A stretch of DNA of 64,000 nt from Phytophthora colocasiae (Eukaryota > Oomycota > Peronosporomycetes > Peronosporales > Peronosporaceae), in assembly GCA_018806915.1 (NCBI GenBank), contig JAGKQI010000100.1:1426001-1490000 (forward strand). The letters run 5' to 3'. Below, in pieces: positions 34,478 to 46,400 of the stretch (position 1 is its first letter; each line of letters starts with the position of its first letter). The position numbers were made by a program, and so were the translations under genes. Under the pieces are notes generated by a model. The model saw only the letters and a program-made list of their open reading frames with translations. It did no database searches and had not been told where the DNA came from.

Positions 34478-34670
34478 ATACTGAAAACGACAACAGTGAG
34501 GCTGAGCGTACGCAAGAACCAGTGGATGCAACGTGCACAGTGAGGAAGACGTGTTGCAAAAAACATTATCTCTACGAACAAATGCATGCTACAGAATCAA
34601 AGTGAACATGGCTTGACAAGCACCCACAGTGCGTGATGCACCGCGACGTAGACTCATCGTCGCAGATCAT
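34478..34670 (-). other. Downstream flank of the secreted-protein gene, left copy
   Basis: After the ATAC duplication, 14 bases continue the 43.07-kb-type sequence, then from about 34493 it turns into the reverse complement of 41665-41844. It is the 3' flank of the secreted-protein gene. No gene seen. Confidence 0.6.
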
Positions 34671-35378
34671 TCAGTCCACAGAGCGGAGTTGACGATACGC
34701 CTTCTTGGATGTCGCGCTCGCGCCATTGGTTCCGGTGCCAGTGGGGGCCGTCTTCACGCCAGCGTTGGTGTTGATGTTGGCATTCGCGGTAGCTTGCGCA
34801 GAGGCAGAGGCAGAGGCAGATGCACTGACGGTAGAGCTCGTACTCTTGGTTGCAGTGGCCGAAGCACCAGTCTTGGCCGTGGAAGCACCGCTGTTGCTGT
34901 TCACGGGAACAGCCCCATCGCCGTTCATCGCAGTGGCCGAGGTTGTGGTCGTCGTCGTGTCGGTTCTCGTTGTGTCCGCAGTCGTTTGGATAGATGGAGC
35001 GGTTTTGACGCCAACGCTGGGAGCAGTATTCACGTTGACGTTAGGTGCACTGTTCACAGCAATACCAGGAGCGCCAACAAGACCAGGAACACCCACGCCG
35101 ACATTAGCACCGATGCCAAGCACGTTGGCACCGACATTGACACCCGTTCCATACGGACCATTGCCGACGCCGACGCCAACATTTGCCACGCCAGGCACGC
35201 CTACGCTGACGGTCGGGCCACTAGCAACGCCGTAGCCGCCGATGCCGACGCCATTTAGCAAGGCGGGAAGAGCTAGCAGTCCGAGGGTCTCGGCCACTTC
35301 TTTCTCGGCACGCACGCCGCTGGAGACGGCTGCGGCAGTGAAGCACAGGGCGATGATCTTGTTACTGCAGAGGAACAT
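34671..35378 (-). CDS. Secreted Gly/Val-rich, Ser/Thr/Ala-rich protein, intact copy
   Basis: 235 residues from the ATG at 35378. An upstream in-frame ATG at 35483 would add 35 residues before a clear signal peptide, so I prefer the inner start. The signal peptide has a hydrophobic core IIALCFTAAAVSS with a likely cut after GVRA. The mature part has a short helix (AETLGLLALPALLNG), then about 90 residues of Gly/Val/Asn-Ala repeats (VGVGNG, VGANVLG, VGVPGL), then a Thr/Ser/Ala-rich region and a basic end KKAYRQLRSVD. It suggests an extracellular, possibly wall-associated structural protein; the role is unknown. The second copy, head-to-head, is broken by a retrotransposon. Confidence 0.75.
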   Translation of the reverse strand: MFLCSNKIIALCFTAAAVSSGVRAEKEVAETLGLLALPALLNGVGIGGYGVASGPTVSVGVPGVANVGVGVGNGPYGTGVNVGANVLGIGANVGVGVPGLVGAPGIAVNSAPNVNVNTAPSVGVKTAPSIQTTADTTRTDTTTTTTSATAMNGDGAVPVNSNSGASTAKTGASATATKSTSSTVSASASASASAQATANANINTNAGVKTAPTGTGTNGASATSKKAYRQLRSVD

Positions 35379-36451
35379 AGCAGATAGTTGTTGTAGAGTG
35401 GATACTTTTCCGGTATTGTGAGAGAGCTGGATGGCTGGCTCTGGTGTAGATCGAGCGGTTGATGTCGATAGATGTGAGCTCAACGGAGTACGTTTGAGAA
35501 TGAGGAGTGCTAGCTAGCACACAGGAAAGGAGACAAGCACTTGGGGGGTCCGATGCGTTCTGGTGGCGCGCACCAGAAACGCTGTTGCTGTTGCATGGGG
35601 TGCCTTGTATTGCGGTCGGCAGGTGGTAAACCTGAATAAGATATCCAGGGCGATACTTGTGAGTCGCAGCGAGTTTGTGTGGTGGATACTCTTAACCGCA
35701 AGGTTTGCCCCATGTGTATTTGCTTGACTGGTTTGTGTCAATGTTGATGGACAACTTGATGTCCAAGCCTTGGACAGCTGGATGTCACGGTGACAGAACT
35801 CCTGTCACGAAGTGGTGATGTGCCGTGTGTCTCCATTGCCCGTACAACAAAATATCGTAGGGTCATGCCTGTGCCTGGGGGCAACTGTTTGGTAGTAGTC
35901 TCTACGTTTGTGGTTTCGGTCTGCGCGATCTGGCATTAGATCGAACGAGGCAAAAACTAGCTACGCGTATCAAACTGTCGACAATGCGTGCAGCGTAATT
36001 GTGCAACAGCCCTTTAGATAATTAGTTCGTGTCTGTTGCTGTGCCAAAGTCGAATAATCAGTTTTTGCCTTTGTTGTAGTTAAAGCCGAGGATTTTGCCT
36101 TGGCGTGGTCGCGGACATCCAACACAAATTACTTGCTACTGTACATGTATCTGCTCACAACTCCAATCTGCAACCCCCCCACTATTATAGAGACTTCGAT
36201 TTACCGCCTGCCGACCGCAATACAAGGCACCCCATGCAACAGCAACAGCGTTTCTGGTGCGCGCCACCAGAACGCATCGGACCCCCCAAGTGCTTGTCTC
36301 CTTTCCTGTGTGCTAGCTAGCACTCCTCATTCTCAAACGTACTCCGTTGAGCTCACATCTATCGACATCAACCGCTCGATCTACACCAGAGCCAGCCATC
36401 CAGCTCTCTCACAATACCGGAAAAGTATCCACTCTACAACAACTATCTGCT
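35379..36451. repeat. Palindrome centre: promoters of the two secreted-protein genes
   Basis: About 250 bp upstream of each ATG is near-identical in opposite orientation (35379-35632 against 36201-36451), containing the 5' leader with a CCACTCTACAACAACTATCTG stretch before the ATG. The arms stop together near TTTACCRCCTGCCG. The middle, 35633-36200, is unique, with no gene. Confidence 0.7.
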
Positions 36452-36526
36452 ATGTTCCTCTGCAGTAACAAGATCATCGCCCTGTGCTTCACTGCCGCAG
36501 CCGTCTCCAGCGGCGTGCGTGCCGAG

Positions 36527-37026
36527 TGTCGCGACCCCCTTTCGGTGGGTCACTAAGGATCGGGTACCCGCGGGCTGTTGAAGTGTACGGACCCGGACGG
36601 GGTGCACGAAGACTAGACTAGTAGTAGAAGAGTAGACGAGAGTGTAAAATGCAAAAGTTCTTGTTCTGGCTTGTTGTTCAGCAGGTAAATTCGAGACTGA
36701 CTAGATTCACGCTAAGTCTTGACCAGCACTTGTAGGGGTGACACACCTCCAACTTGGATGACTTAGAGACCGAGAGGCGACCTCCGTCCTCAGCGCGAAG
36801 AGCACGCAAGAGGTACTTGGAAGTAGTTCACGTTCTATGTCCGTCGTCCAAGAGGGAGTACCTCCGGATAGAGTAGACATCGGACAGTACACTAGGCCCA
36901 CCAGCTACTTCAGTGTACAGACAACTCACAACTCCCAGCACCGTGGTGAACTCGAAGTCGACAATGTCGACGGACAAGAAGCACACCCGAAGCTGGTTCA
37001 CACGTAGAATTCCCGGGTACGGGACA
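36527..37026 (-). repeat. Left 500-bp LTR (3' LTR)
   Basis: Near-identical to 40470-40969; TG...CA ends. Confidence 0.92.
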
Positions 37027-37318
37027 TACTCCCCGACCAAAACGTTGAACGTCCTCGTTCAACTCGGTAGGGCTTGTTGGTCAGGCGACACTGGCGACGT
37101 AGAGTTCACCGCAGTAAAAGATACCGCTGAGGTACTTGAAGCATTCGAAACGCACAGATAGTAGATCAGGTAGGAAGTACCCCAGGCAACAAGTACTCCA
37201 GACAGCTAGTACTTCAGGCAACTAGTACTCCAGGCAACTTGTACTTCAGCCAACTAGTACTCCAGGCTACTAGTGCTTCCGTCACTTGTGGAGTCGAACG
37301 CCAGCAACTTTGGTCCGT

Positions 37319-37566
37319 GCTCACGTCAGAGTCGAAATATAGTAAGTAGTTCATTCCGCAAGTACTTCACTTCAGCCAGTGTTCACGTCAGAGTCGAAAG
37401 GTAGCAAGTAGTTCATTCCGCAAGTACTTCACTTCAGCCAGTGTTCACGTCAGAGTCGAAAGGTAGCAAGTAGTTCATTCCGCAAGTACTTCACTTCAGC
37501 CAGTGTTCACGTCAGAGTCGAAAGGTAGCAAGTAGTTCATTCCGCAAGTACTTCACTTCAGCCAGT
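37319..37566. repeat. Four tandem 62-bp repeats within the gag-only element
   Basis: Unit starts at GTTCACGTCAGAGTCGAAAG and recurs at 37381, 37443 and 37505, with a diverged copy at 37319. The wider region 37150-37850 is full of shorter AAGTACTTC/TAGTACT-type repeats and has no gene. Confidence 0.85.
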
Positions 37567-38001
37567 GTTCACCTCGAAGTAGATCAGCATCAACGCGGGT
37601 AGAGTTGATCAGCAGTACGTCCTTCAGTCAGCGGATGGAGGGGCCGATCACCAGCTGCTACTTCGCGCAGTGGCGAAGTCAATCACCAGCAGCTACTTAG
37701 CACCAGCTACTTCGCGCGGTGGCGGAGTCGATCAGCAGCAGCTACTTCGATTAGTGGCGAAGTCAATCACCAGCAGGTACTTCGGGTATGTGGTACTCCC
37801 CGAACACGACCAAACCATCACTTCGAGAACTCCATGATAAAATTGCAGCCTCCCCGACCAAGACTTGACTCACTCCAACTAACAGTCGAGATCGATCAAC
37901 ACGCCACCCCGCGACTTCATCCACTTGACATTTCACTCAGCCTTGCTGGTAGTCACTGTGGGCTCACTTCATGAGTCATCGACTATCTTGTCGAGTCCAG
38001 T

Positions 38002-39792
38002 CTACTTCGCAGTCACAGCTGCAACCAGGATGACTAGTCCCCCTGGATCGAATACTCTAGTCTGCACACTGTCCACTCCAGTTGTGTCCACTTCCCAACT
38101 AGTCACAATCGTCTCAGTCCCTCTGGTAGTAATCGGCTCACTCCGTCCGTCATGTGCGTCTGTCTGGGTTGCGTCCGGGAACGCTCCGTAAGTATTCGAT
38201 GTAGCTGTTGACTCCCCACCAGTCCCGTCGGTGGTAGTCCATTCAACTCTGTCTTTATATGGTATTTCTTCGGGTCGGTCAGAGGACACCGAGTCCTCAA
38301 TAATTTTCGAGTCTACTCCACTTCCGTCAGAAGTAGATGATTCAATTGTTACTTCTCGTTGCTCTTCTCCAAGAGCGTCTGGGGCAATCACTTCTTTGCC
38401 CGGCACAGTCACTTCGTCTTTGTTCGACTCTTCAGACTTGGCAGTCACACTCTCATACTCGTAGTCACTCCTCTTTCGAGGCACGACGACCCGCTGGTCA
38501 TCGCGCTCCCATCCTCTGCTAGGACAGTCCGTCGTCCTAAGTTCTTGATATGCAGGTTCAGTAGTAGTAGTTGTTGTTGTTTTCGCAGCACGGGTCTTGT
38601 CACAAAAGTTCCGTTGAGTTCTACGAATGAGGTGTTTCACGCCGTTTGATACCGTCTCGGACCTCGCTCCTGGCTCCATCATCAGACCACTCGCGTAAGT
38701 GTTCATCCAGCACGCACTTACTTCTTCACACAGTTTTCGCTCTTCAGTTGCAGACATGTTCACTCCAGTTGTTGTCAGTTCTCTCTTCGTAAGTCGTCCA
38801 TCTAATTCAGTCTCACTCACTCCAGTTTTCATCAGTCCACCTTTTACAAGAGCAGCTCCAGTCACTTCGACTCCGCCAAGATACACTTCAGGTAGTGAAC
38901 TCCTCGAGGTACTTCCACAGACACCTCCACTTTGAAACAGTAGATGAGTGACTTCCTTGTCGTCCACTTCATCTTCATCTAGTTGCTCATCAGCTACTTC
39001 TTCGAGTAGGTAGTCCAGTTCGCCATAAGTAGACGCTCCAGTAGCGACTTCAGTACTGTTCGACCTCCCACTTTTTTGGTTGAGGTTACTCGTCAGGACT
39101 ACTTCTTCAGCTCTACCGGCTTCGGGTATATCACAGGTCACTTTAGCTGAGTTACTCTTACGGGTTCCATCAGGAGTAGCTCGGACACCAGTCACTTCAG
39201 CTGAGTTACTCTTACGGGTTCCATCAGGAGTAGCTCGGACACCAGTCACTTCGGGTAGTTCTTCTCCAGGTGCATCAGGTACATGAACTCGCTCACTCGG
39301 CACAAACACAGGACACTCCTTCAGGATTTGTCCAGGATTCTCGGAAACACTCACGCCTCCTTGAACTCATCCAAAACGCTCTTCTCTGACGGGGACTCTC
39401 TCGTCAGTGGGGATCACAGTCACTGTCACTTGCTCACTGGTGCACTTCTGTTCATTTCTCCCTAGATTCACAGTAGCTCCAAACTTCGACTTAGCCACTC
39501 GGTCGTTGAGAACTACTCTCGTTGGGCAGTCGACGGCAGCGTGACCAGCGACTTCGCACAGGAAACACGTTCGACTCAAGACTGGTGACTGCATCACACC
39601 TTCACTCGGAAACACTTGGTACAGGGACTGTGACAGGTGACTCGGTGGGAAGTCATCAACTCCAAGTACTCCAAGACCAGAGTGAACTGAGTAGTCTTCA
39701 AGAACTTGGACTAGTTCGTAACTGGTTACTTGTTGCAACTCGAACTCAACTTGATGAACTGGACGAACTTGTCTGTTTCCGAAGTCAAACAC
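38002..39792 (-). CDS. Gag-like protein with CCHC knuckle, non-autonomous LTR element
   Basis: Two consecutive minus-strand frames, 39367-39792 and 38002-39354. The first carries one zinc knuckle, CFLCEVAGHAAVDC, which fits C-x2-C-x4-H-x4-C of Gag nucleocapsids. The second is Ser/Thr/Glu/Val-rich with a tandem duplicated block (EVTGVRATPDGTRKSNS twice near 39160-39250) and many GT-type low-complexity stretches. A frame change separates them near 39360. Earlier Gag parts, up to about 40200, are not in a clear frame. Confidence 0.6.
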
Positions 39793-40469
39793 GGGTGCAC
39801 TAGAGGCAGAGTAGACTGTACAGTTCTGGTAGGATGGAATGGCTCTCGGGAAAGGCGACTGATCACTTCTGAAACTGGTTTTTCAAGTAGTACTGGGGTA
39901 GGATTTGGAGTGCTTGGGAGTACTCAAACTGGAATTGATGAGAATCTGACGGTTGGGATGAGATGACTTGCGGTAGCACTCCGTAAGATAGCATGGTCAG
40001 TCCACTCAAGTTTGACTCTCGCTCGTTGAACTCCCTGAGTCACTCTCGCGCGTAACTCGGAATTCATTCTCATCAGTAGCTGGAAATGGCATCATGGTTT
40101 CTTCTGTCAGGGCTGTTCTACTCCTTCCTATAACACTCCCGCCCAGGTATCCCACTCTTGTTATCGAGCACACAACTGGTAGATACTGCAAGTAGCTCCC
40201 CACTTAAGTAGATCTTCACAGGTAGTTCACTTCTGACTACTTCCACACACAAGTAGACGCTTTCCGAATCGGGGTTGGTCCCGACCTTAAGTGTAGTCGC
40301 CGAGCACCTCCCTAGTTGACCCCTGTCGAACTAGCAGTGACGCGACCCCCACTTCTCGCAAGTGAAAGCTGCTCTTTCTCCGGACGCACTTCTCCGTATG
40401 TGTAGTCTTCGTCGGTGTACACCGTGCGACTCCTACTCCGGCGGACGAGTACCCTGCTTCTCCACCACT

Positions 40470-40969
40470 TGTCGCGACCCCCTTTCGGTGGGTCACTAAG
40501 GATCGGGTACCCGCGGGCTGTTGAAGAGTACGGACCCGGACGGGGTGCACGAAGACTAGACTAGTAGTAGAAGAGTAGACGAGAGTGTAAAATGCAAAAG
40601 TTCTTGTTCTGGCTTGTTGTTCAGCAGGTAAATTCGAGACTGACTAGATTCACGCTAAGTCTTGACCAGCACTTGTAGGGGTGACACACCTCCAACTTGG
40701 ATGACTTAGAGACCGAGAGGCGACCTCCGTCCTCAGCGCGAAGAGCACGCAAGAGGTACTTGGAAGTAGTTCACGTTCTATGTCCGTCGTCCAAGAGGGA
40801 GTACCTCCGGATAGAGTAGACATCGGACAGTACACTAGGCCCACCAGCTACTTCAGTGTACAGACAACTCACAACTCCCAGCACCGTGGTGAACTCGAAG
40901 TCGACAATGTCGACGGACAAGAAGCACACCCGAAGCTGGTTCACACGTAGAATTCCCGGGTACGGGACA
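40470..40969 (-). repeat. Right 500-bp LTR (5' LTR)
   Basis: Partner of 36527-37026; followed by the CCGAG duplication. Confidence 0.92.
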
Positions 40970-41664
40970 CCGAGAAAGAAGTGGCCGAGACCCTCGGACT
41001 GCTAGCTCTTCCCGCCCTGCTAAATGGCGTCGGCATCGGCGGCTACGGCGTTGCTAGTGGCCCGACCGTCAGCGTAGGCGTGCCTGGCGTGGCAAATGTT
41101 GGCGTCGGCGTCGGCAATGGTCCGTATGGAACGGGTGTCAATGTCGGTGCCAACGTGCTTGGCGTCGGTGCTAATGTCGGCGTGGGTGTTCCTGGTCTTG
41201 TTGGCGCTCCTGGTATTGCTGTGAACAGTGCACCTAACGTCAACGTGAATACTGCTCCCAGCGTTGGCGTCAAAACCGCTCCATCTATCCAAACGACTGC
41301 GGACACAACGAGAACCGACAAAAACAACGCATACTCGACGAAGACCGCCTCAGGTACAACCCCATAATTTCAGTCTCGAAACCCGACGACGACCACAACC
41401 TCGGCCACTGCGATGAACGGCGATGGGGCTGTTCCCGTGAACAGCAACAGCGGTGCTTCCACGGCCAAGACTGGTGCTTCGGCCACTGCAACCAAGAGTA
41501 CGAGCTCTACCGTCAGTGCATCTGCCTCTGCCTCTGCGCAAGCTACCGCGAATGCCAACATCAACACCAACGCTGGCGTGAAGACGGCCCCCACTGGCAC
41601 CGGAACCAATGGCGCGAGCGCGACATCCAAGAAGGCGTATCGTCAACTCCGCTCTGTGGACTGA

Positions 41665-43140
41665 ATGATCTGCGACGATGAGTCTACGTCGCGGTGCATC
41701 ACGCACTGTGGGTGCTTGTCAAGCCATGTTCACTTTTGATTCTGTAGCATGCATTTGTTCGTAGAGATAATGTTTTTTGCAACACGTCTTCCTCACTGTG
41801 CACGTTGCATCCACTGGTTCTTGCGTACGCTCAGCCTCACTGTTACGTCAGCACCCAGAGACGGGGCGATTACGAATGCGTGGTGCTGGTGCGCCGTGTT
41901 GTGCGCGACGCTCTTATCAACTCTTTCCGCTTTTTGCGGCCAAGGGCGCACGTGCCCTAGGAAGAGCTCACGAGGCGGAGCGCTGCCAGTGCCAGACGAC
42001 AACATGGCCAGGCCGAGCATTACAGTCACAGGGGGATGCATCGCTTCGTCTACAGCTACGTCGACACTAGAAACTCTACAGTGAACAGCTATCATTGGAG
42101 GGGGGCAGAGCTGCACACTGAGCAATCCAGAGCGAACAGGGGCCGCGAGAATCAGTCGCGAACGCAGGATAGCGAGGTGAAAGAGGCACAAAGGCTGCGC
42201 TGGAGGGATTGCAAGTGTAGTGTTTTGGTCCTGAGGTGAAGCGACGCAGGTGGAATTAGGTTTCTACTGCCCGGAATCGTCCAGGCAGAGCTGCTGCAGT
42301 GCAGCAACTTTGACGAAGGCGAGCAAGCCCTGTGCGCGTGCATATGCCGTAAAATATATTTATTTGCACGATACGCGTTGGTCTCGGGCGACAATGTGAT
42401 TTTTTGAGCTCGGTTCGGCACTACCGTCGTTTTGCCCTTAAGGTTGACAGGCCTCGCACGCAGCTCAGATAGCCATGGATGAAGGTGTGGTGGGCTCGTG
42501 TCGATGTGTGCAGTGCTGGAGGCCAAGATAGAGACCAATATGCAAAACAAACCGCGCTGCGACTATATCAGCAACGCTACAGATAACAAGCAGTACGAGT
42601 GGACGTGGCAGACGAAGGCATGGATACTGCGGCAATCGTAGGGAGTTAAAGGTGTAAGTGCGATTTCGTGTCACTGACTTGTTGTTCGACACCGGAAAAA
42701 TGGCACGGTGTCTGCACCATGCAAAATTGGTCGGCATGATGGATTACTTAGAGATACCTTCACGCATGAGACAGCAGACGATCGAGATACCAAGATTCCC
42801 CCTAGAGTGAAAATGGTTGTTGTGGATGATCTGCACGGACAGCTCGAGGATGTATTAACGATTACGGAAAAGAACGGCAACAATTAGTATTTTTTCAACG
42901 GAGACTTTGTGGATCAAGGAGCCCTCAGGGTCATAAGGATGCAAGCTTCTGTACTGCAAACACACATTTGGTTTGTGTTCTTCTCAATCCTGGTAACCAC
43001 GACAAGCAAATGTAACGAGATTTTCTGGTTATGTGCTCTAAGTGTGGATTTCACTATTAATACTGAAAACGACAGGTTTTTGTATGTGAGGTCTGCGACG
43101 ATCTTTGGCCTTCTTTTTCAAAAAATCTGAAATGCAGCCT
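41665..43140. other. Intergenic region feeding the rearrangements
   Basis: No gene supported over about 1.5 kb. It holds the source copies of several displaced pieces: 41665-41844 (inverted at 34493-34670), 41845-42138 (direct at 7883-8188), 42870-43068 (direct at 14373-14616), and 43074-43105 (inverted at 7819-7850). The stretch 42139-42869 looks unique; frames there are short and low in coding character. Confidence 0.6.
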
Positions 43141-43265
43141 TCACTTGGCTTGAGTAAGTGGACATCATGGACGGGACGCTGCACATCGTAGCCAACTCCG
43201 CATTGTCATTGGCCCAACGGACGCATTCGTCCACTAGAGACCGTCCACTTACTCAAGTCAAGTGA
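43141..43265. repeat. 125-bp inverted-repeat unit upstream of CPSII
   Basis: 23-base arms at 43141-43163 and 43243-43265 (TCACTTGGCTTGAGTAAGTG at the left) are complementary with one mismatch across 79 bases. It may be a tiny MITE or a hairpin about 225 bp before the CPSII start. Confidence 0.6.
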
Positions 43266-43489
43266 AACGAGTGCCAAGACGTAGTGTGGCCACCAGGATC
43301 CACTCTCGCCCGACGGTTCACCCGTGTTCGTGAGCCTTCAACGCGCTTCACCTTTTGCCTTTGGCCCCAAAAGCTCCGCGCGCACTCGCCGCTAAGACTT
43401 CGCCTTTTGCCTCCAAGAGCGCAAGCAACGGCACCACCGGGACCATCACTCCCTTTCTTCAATCTACACACACTCTCTCTTCACACAAC
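43266..43489 (+). promoter_or_regulatory. Likely CPSII promoter and leader
   Basis: Pyrimidine-rich leader before the CPSII ATG. CCATCACTCCCTTTC near 43443-43457 resembles the oomycete initiator consensus (TCAYTYY) about 40 bp upstream of the ATG. Assignment is by motif resemblance only. Confidence 0.35.
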
Positions 43490-46400
43490 ATGTCGTCGGT
43501 GACCTTCGCGTCTCCCTCTACGCAGGCGACGGTGCTGTCTCCCGTGGCCGGTGATCTCTCTGGCGTCACGGACAACGCCTCGCGCGGCTCGTTGGTGCTG
43601 GCGGACGGCACCACGTACGCCGGTTACTCGTTCGGCGCGGACAAGAGCATCTCGGGCGAAGTGGTGTTCAACACGGGCATGGTGGGCTACCCGGAGGCGC
43701 TGTCCGACCCGTCGTACCGCGGCCAGATCCTCGTGCTCACGTACCCGCTCATCGGTAACTACGGTGTGCCGGACATGAGCGTCAAGGACGAGTTCAACCT
43801 GCCCAAGTTCTTCGAGAGCGACACGGTGCAGATCTCGGGTCTCATCGTGTCCGAGTACTCGTTCCAACACAGCCACTGGAACGCTGTCAAGTCGCTGGGC
43901 GACTGGCTCAAGGAGCACAACGTGCCGGCGCTCTTCGGCATCGATACGCGTATGATTACCAAGCGCATCCGCTCGCTAGGCGCTGTGCTGGGCAAGATCG
44001 AGTTTGATGGCCAGCCCGCGGACATCGTGGACCCGAACAAGACCAACCTGGTGGCCGAGGTCACTGTCAAGGAGGTGACGGTGTACAACAAGGGCGCGTC
44101 CCCCAAGATCGTGGCCTTCCACTGCGGTATGAAGCACAACATCGTGCGCTACCTGGTTTCCAAGGGCGTGGAGCTCACCGTCGTGCCCTACGACTACGAC
44201 CTGCCCAACAGCGAGCTGCAGTACGACGGTATCTTTATCAGTAACGGTCCGGGTGACCCGATCATGGCCTCGAAGACCATTGAGAGCATCCGCTGGGCCA
44301 TCAACCAGGAGAACCCCAAGCCCATCTTCGGTATCTGTCTGGGCAACCAGATCCTGGCGCTGGCGGCCGGTGCCACCACATACAAGATGAAGTACGGCAA
44401 CCGCGGCATGAACCAGCCGTGTATCGACATGCGCACTACTCGTTGCTACATCACGCCGCAGAACCACGGCTACGCTGTGGACTCGAACTCGCTGCCTGAG
44501 GGCTGGAAGACGTTCTTCATGAACGCCAACGACAAGTCGAACGAAGGTATCATCCACGAGCACAAGCCTTTCTTCTCGGTGCAGTTCCACCCGGAGGCTT
44601 GCGGTGGTCCCACGGACACGGCGTTCCTCTTCGACATGTTCCTGGAGAAGGTGAACAGTGCGCCGCCCAAGCTCACGGTCATGGACACGTCTCTGTACGA
44701 CCGTCCGACGTTCACGAAGGTGCTGCTGCTCGGTTCGGGTGGTCTGTCGATTGGCCAGGCTGGTGAATTCGACTACTCTGGCTCGCAGGCCATCAAGGCT
44801 CTGCGCGAGGAAGGCGTGCACGTTGTGCTGGTGAACCCGAACATCGCGACGGTGCAGACGTCCAAGGGTCTGGCCGACAAGGTGTACTTCGTGCCTGTGC
44901 GCGCTGAGACGGTGCTGGAGATCATCAAGAAGGAGAAGCCCGATGGCATCTTGGTGAGCATGGGTGGCCAGACCGCGCTGTCTGTCGGTATCGAGCTGTA
45001 CCAGAACGGTGACCTGAGCGTCACAACGTGCGCGTCATGGGCACGCAGATCGAGGCGATCATCGACACGGAGGATCGCGAGAAGTTCTCGGCGAAGCTTG
45101 CTGAGATTGGCGAGACCATCGCTCTGAGCCAGCCTGCCACGACTATCGAGGGTGCGCTGCAGGCTGCCAACGAGATCGGCTACCCCGTGCTGGTGCGTTC
45201 TGCTTTCGCGCTGGGTGGTCTTGGCTCAGGTTTCGCTGCCAATGACGAGGAGCTGCGTGTGCTGGCGACCAAGGCGCTGCACGGCTCGGCCTCGAAGGGC
45301 CAGATCAAGCAGATTCTGATCGACCAGGACCTGCGCGGCTGGAAGGAGGTCGAGTACGAGGTGGTGCGTGATGCCAAGGACAACTGTATCACGGTGTGCA
45401 ACATGGAGAACTTCGACCCTCTGGGTATTCACACGGGCGACTCGATCGTCGTGGCTCCGTCGCAGACCCTTTCGAACAGCGAGTACTTCAAGCTCCGCTC
45501 GACGGCACAGAAGGTGGTTCGTCACTTGGGCATCGTCGGCGAGTGTAACATCCAGTACGCCCTGGACCCGAAGTCGGAGCGTTACTGCATCATCGAAGTG
45601 AACGCTCGTTTGTCTCGCTCCAGTGCTCTTGCCTCGAAGGCTACGGGCTACCCGCTTGCGTACGTGGCGACCAAGATCTCGCTGGGCATTGACCTCGTGT
45701 CGATCAAGAACAGTGTGACGAAGACGACGACTGCCTGCTTCGAGCCCAGTCTGGACTACTGCGTGGTGAAGATGCCGCGCTGGGATCTGAAGAAGTTCTC
45801 GCGTGTGTCGAACGACCTGGGTAGCTACATGCTTTCGGTGGGTGAGGTGATGTCCATCGGTCGCAACTTCGAGGAGTGCATCCAGAAGGCTGTGCGCATG
45901 GTGAACCCGAACCTGGACGGTCTGGACGGCAGCGCTGTGGACAACGAGACGAACCCGGAGGTGCTCGACGCTCAGCTGAGCCACCCGACGGACGAGCGTC
46001 TGTTCTACATCATTTCTGCCCTGGACGCCGGCTACGATCGACCGTGTGCACGAGCTAACGAAGATCGACAAGTGGTTCCTGTCCAAGCTGGCACGCATCT
46101 CGTCGCTACGTAAGGCTGTGCCCAACTTCACGCTGGACACGTTGAGCGAGCGCTTCGTGCGCACGCTGAAGGTGAACGGTTTCTCTGACCGTCAGATTGC
46201 CGCGAAGCTGCCGAACAGCAATGCCATGCAGGTGCGTGAACGCCGTAAGCAGTTGGGCGTTATCCCGTGTGTGAAGCAGATCGATACGCTGGCTGCTGAG
46301 TTCCCGGCCCAGACCAACTACTTGTACATGACGTACGGCGGCTCCGAGGACGACATCCCGACCAGTGAGGAGGCGATTGTGGTGCTCGGCTGTGGCGCAT

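Larger units (their letters stand above)
36527..40969 (-). mobile_element. 4.4-kb LTR retrotransposon, gag only, very young
   Basis: Two 500-bp LTRs (36527-37026 and 40470-40969) differ at about one base (GTTGAAGTG against GTTGAAGAG) and start TGTCGCGACC, end ACGGGACA. Target duplication CCGAG at 36522-36526 and 40970-40974. Coding is on the minus strand, so the right LTR is the 5' one; TGGTGGAGAAGCAGGGTAC two bases inside it may be the primer site. No RT, RNase H or integrase motifs are found in any frame, so it depends on an autonomous partner. Confidence 0.9.
36452..41664 (+). pseudogene. Secreted Gly/Val-rich protein, right copy, split by an LTR element
   Basis: The signal peptide and first residue are at 36452-36526 and the mature part resumes at 40975. 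Between them sits a 4.4-kb LTR element, inserted right at the signal-peptide cut site, with CCGAG repeated on both sides. A second lesion is an insert of about 57 bp near 41320-41385 that brings a stop (TTP-stop) into the Thr-rich region. Otherwise the copy matches 34671-35378 closely, with small repeat-length differences in the Ala/Ser run. Confidence 0.9.

Noticed and set aside
34671..34710. RQLR at the end of the secreted protein as an RxLR effector motif
   Set aside because: RxLR motifs lie shortly after the signal peptide; this one is at the extreme C-terminus, with no following effector domain.
37319..37566. Regular 62-bp repeats resembling a CRISPR array
   Set aside because: The whole unit repeats without distinct spacers, and it lies inside a eukaryotic LTR element.
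43976..44821. Long minus-strand open frame antisense to CPSII (also at 45226-46164, 46466-47053 and 47075-47623)
   Set aside because: GC-rich third positions of the CPSII codons keep the opposite strand open; the predicted products are Arg/His/Val-rich and look like no protein.
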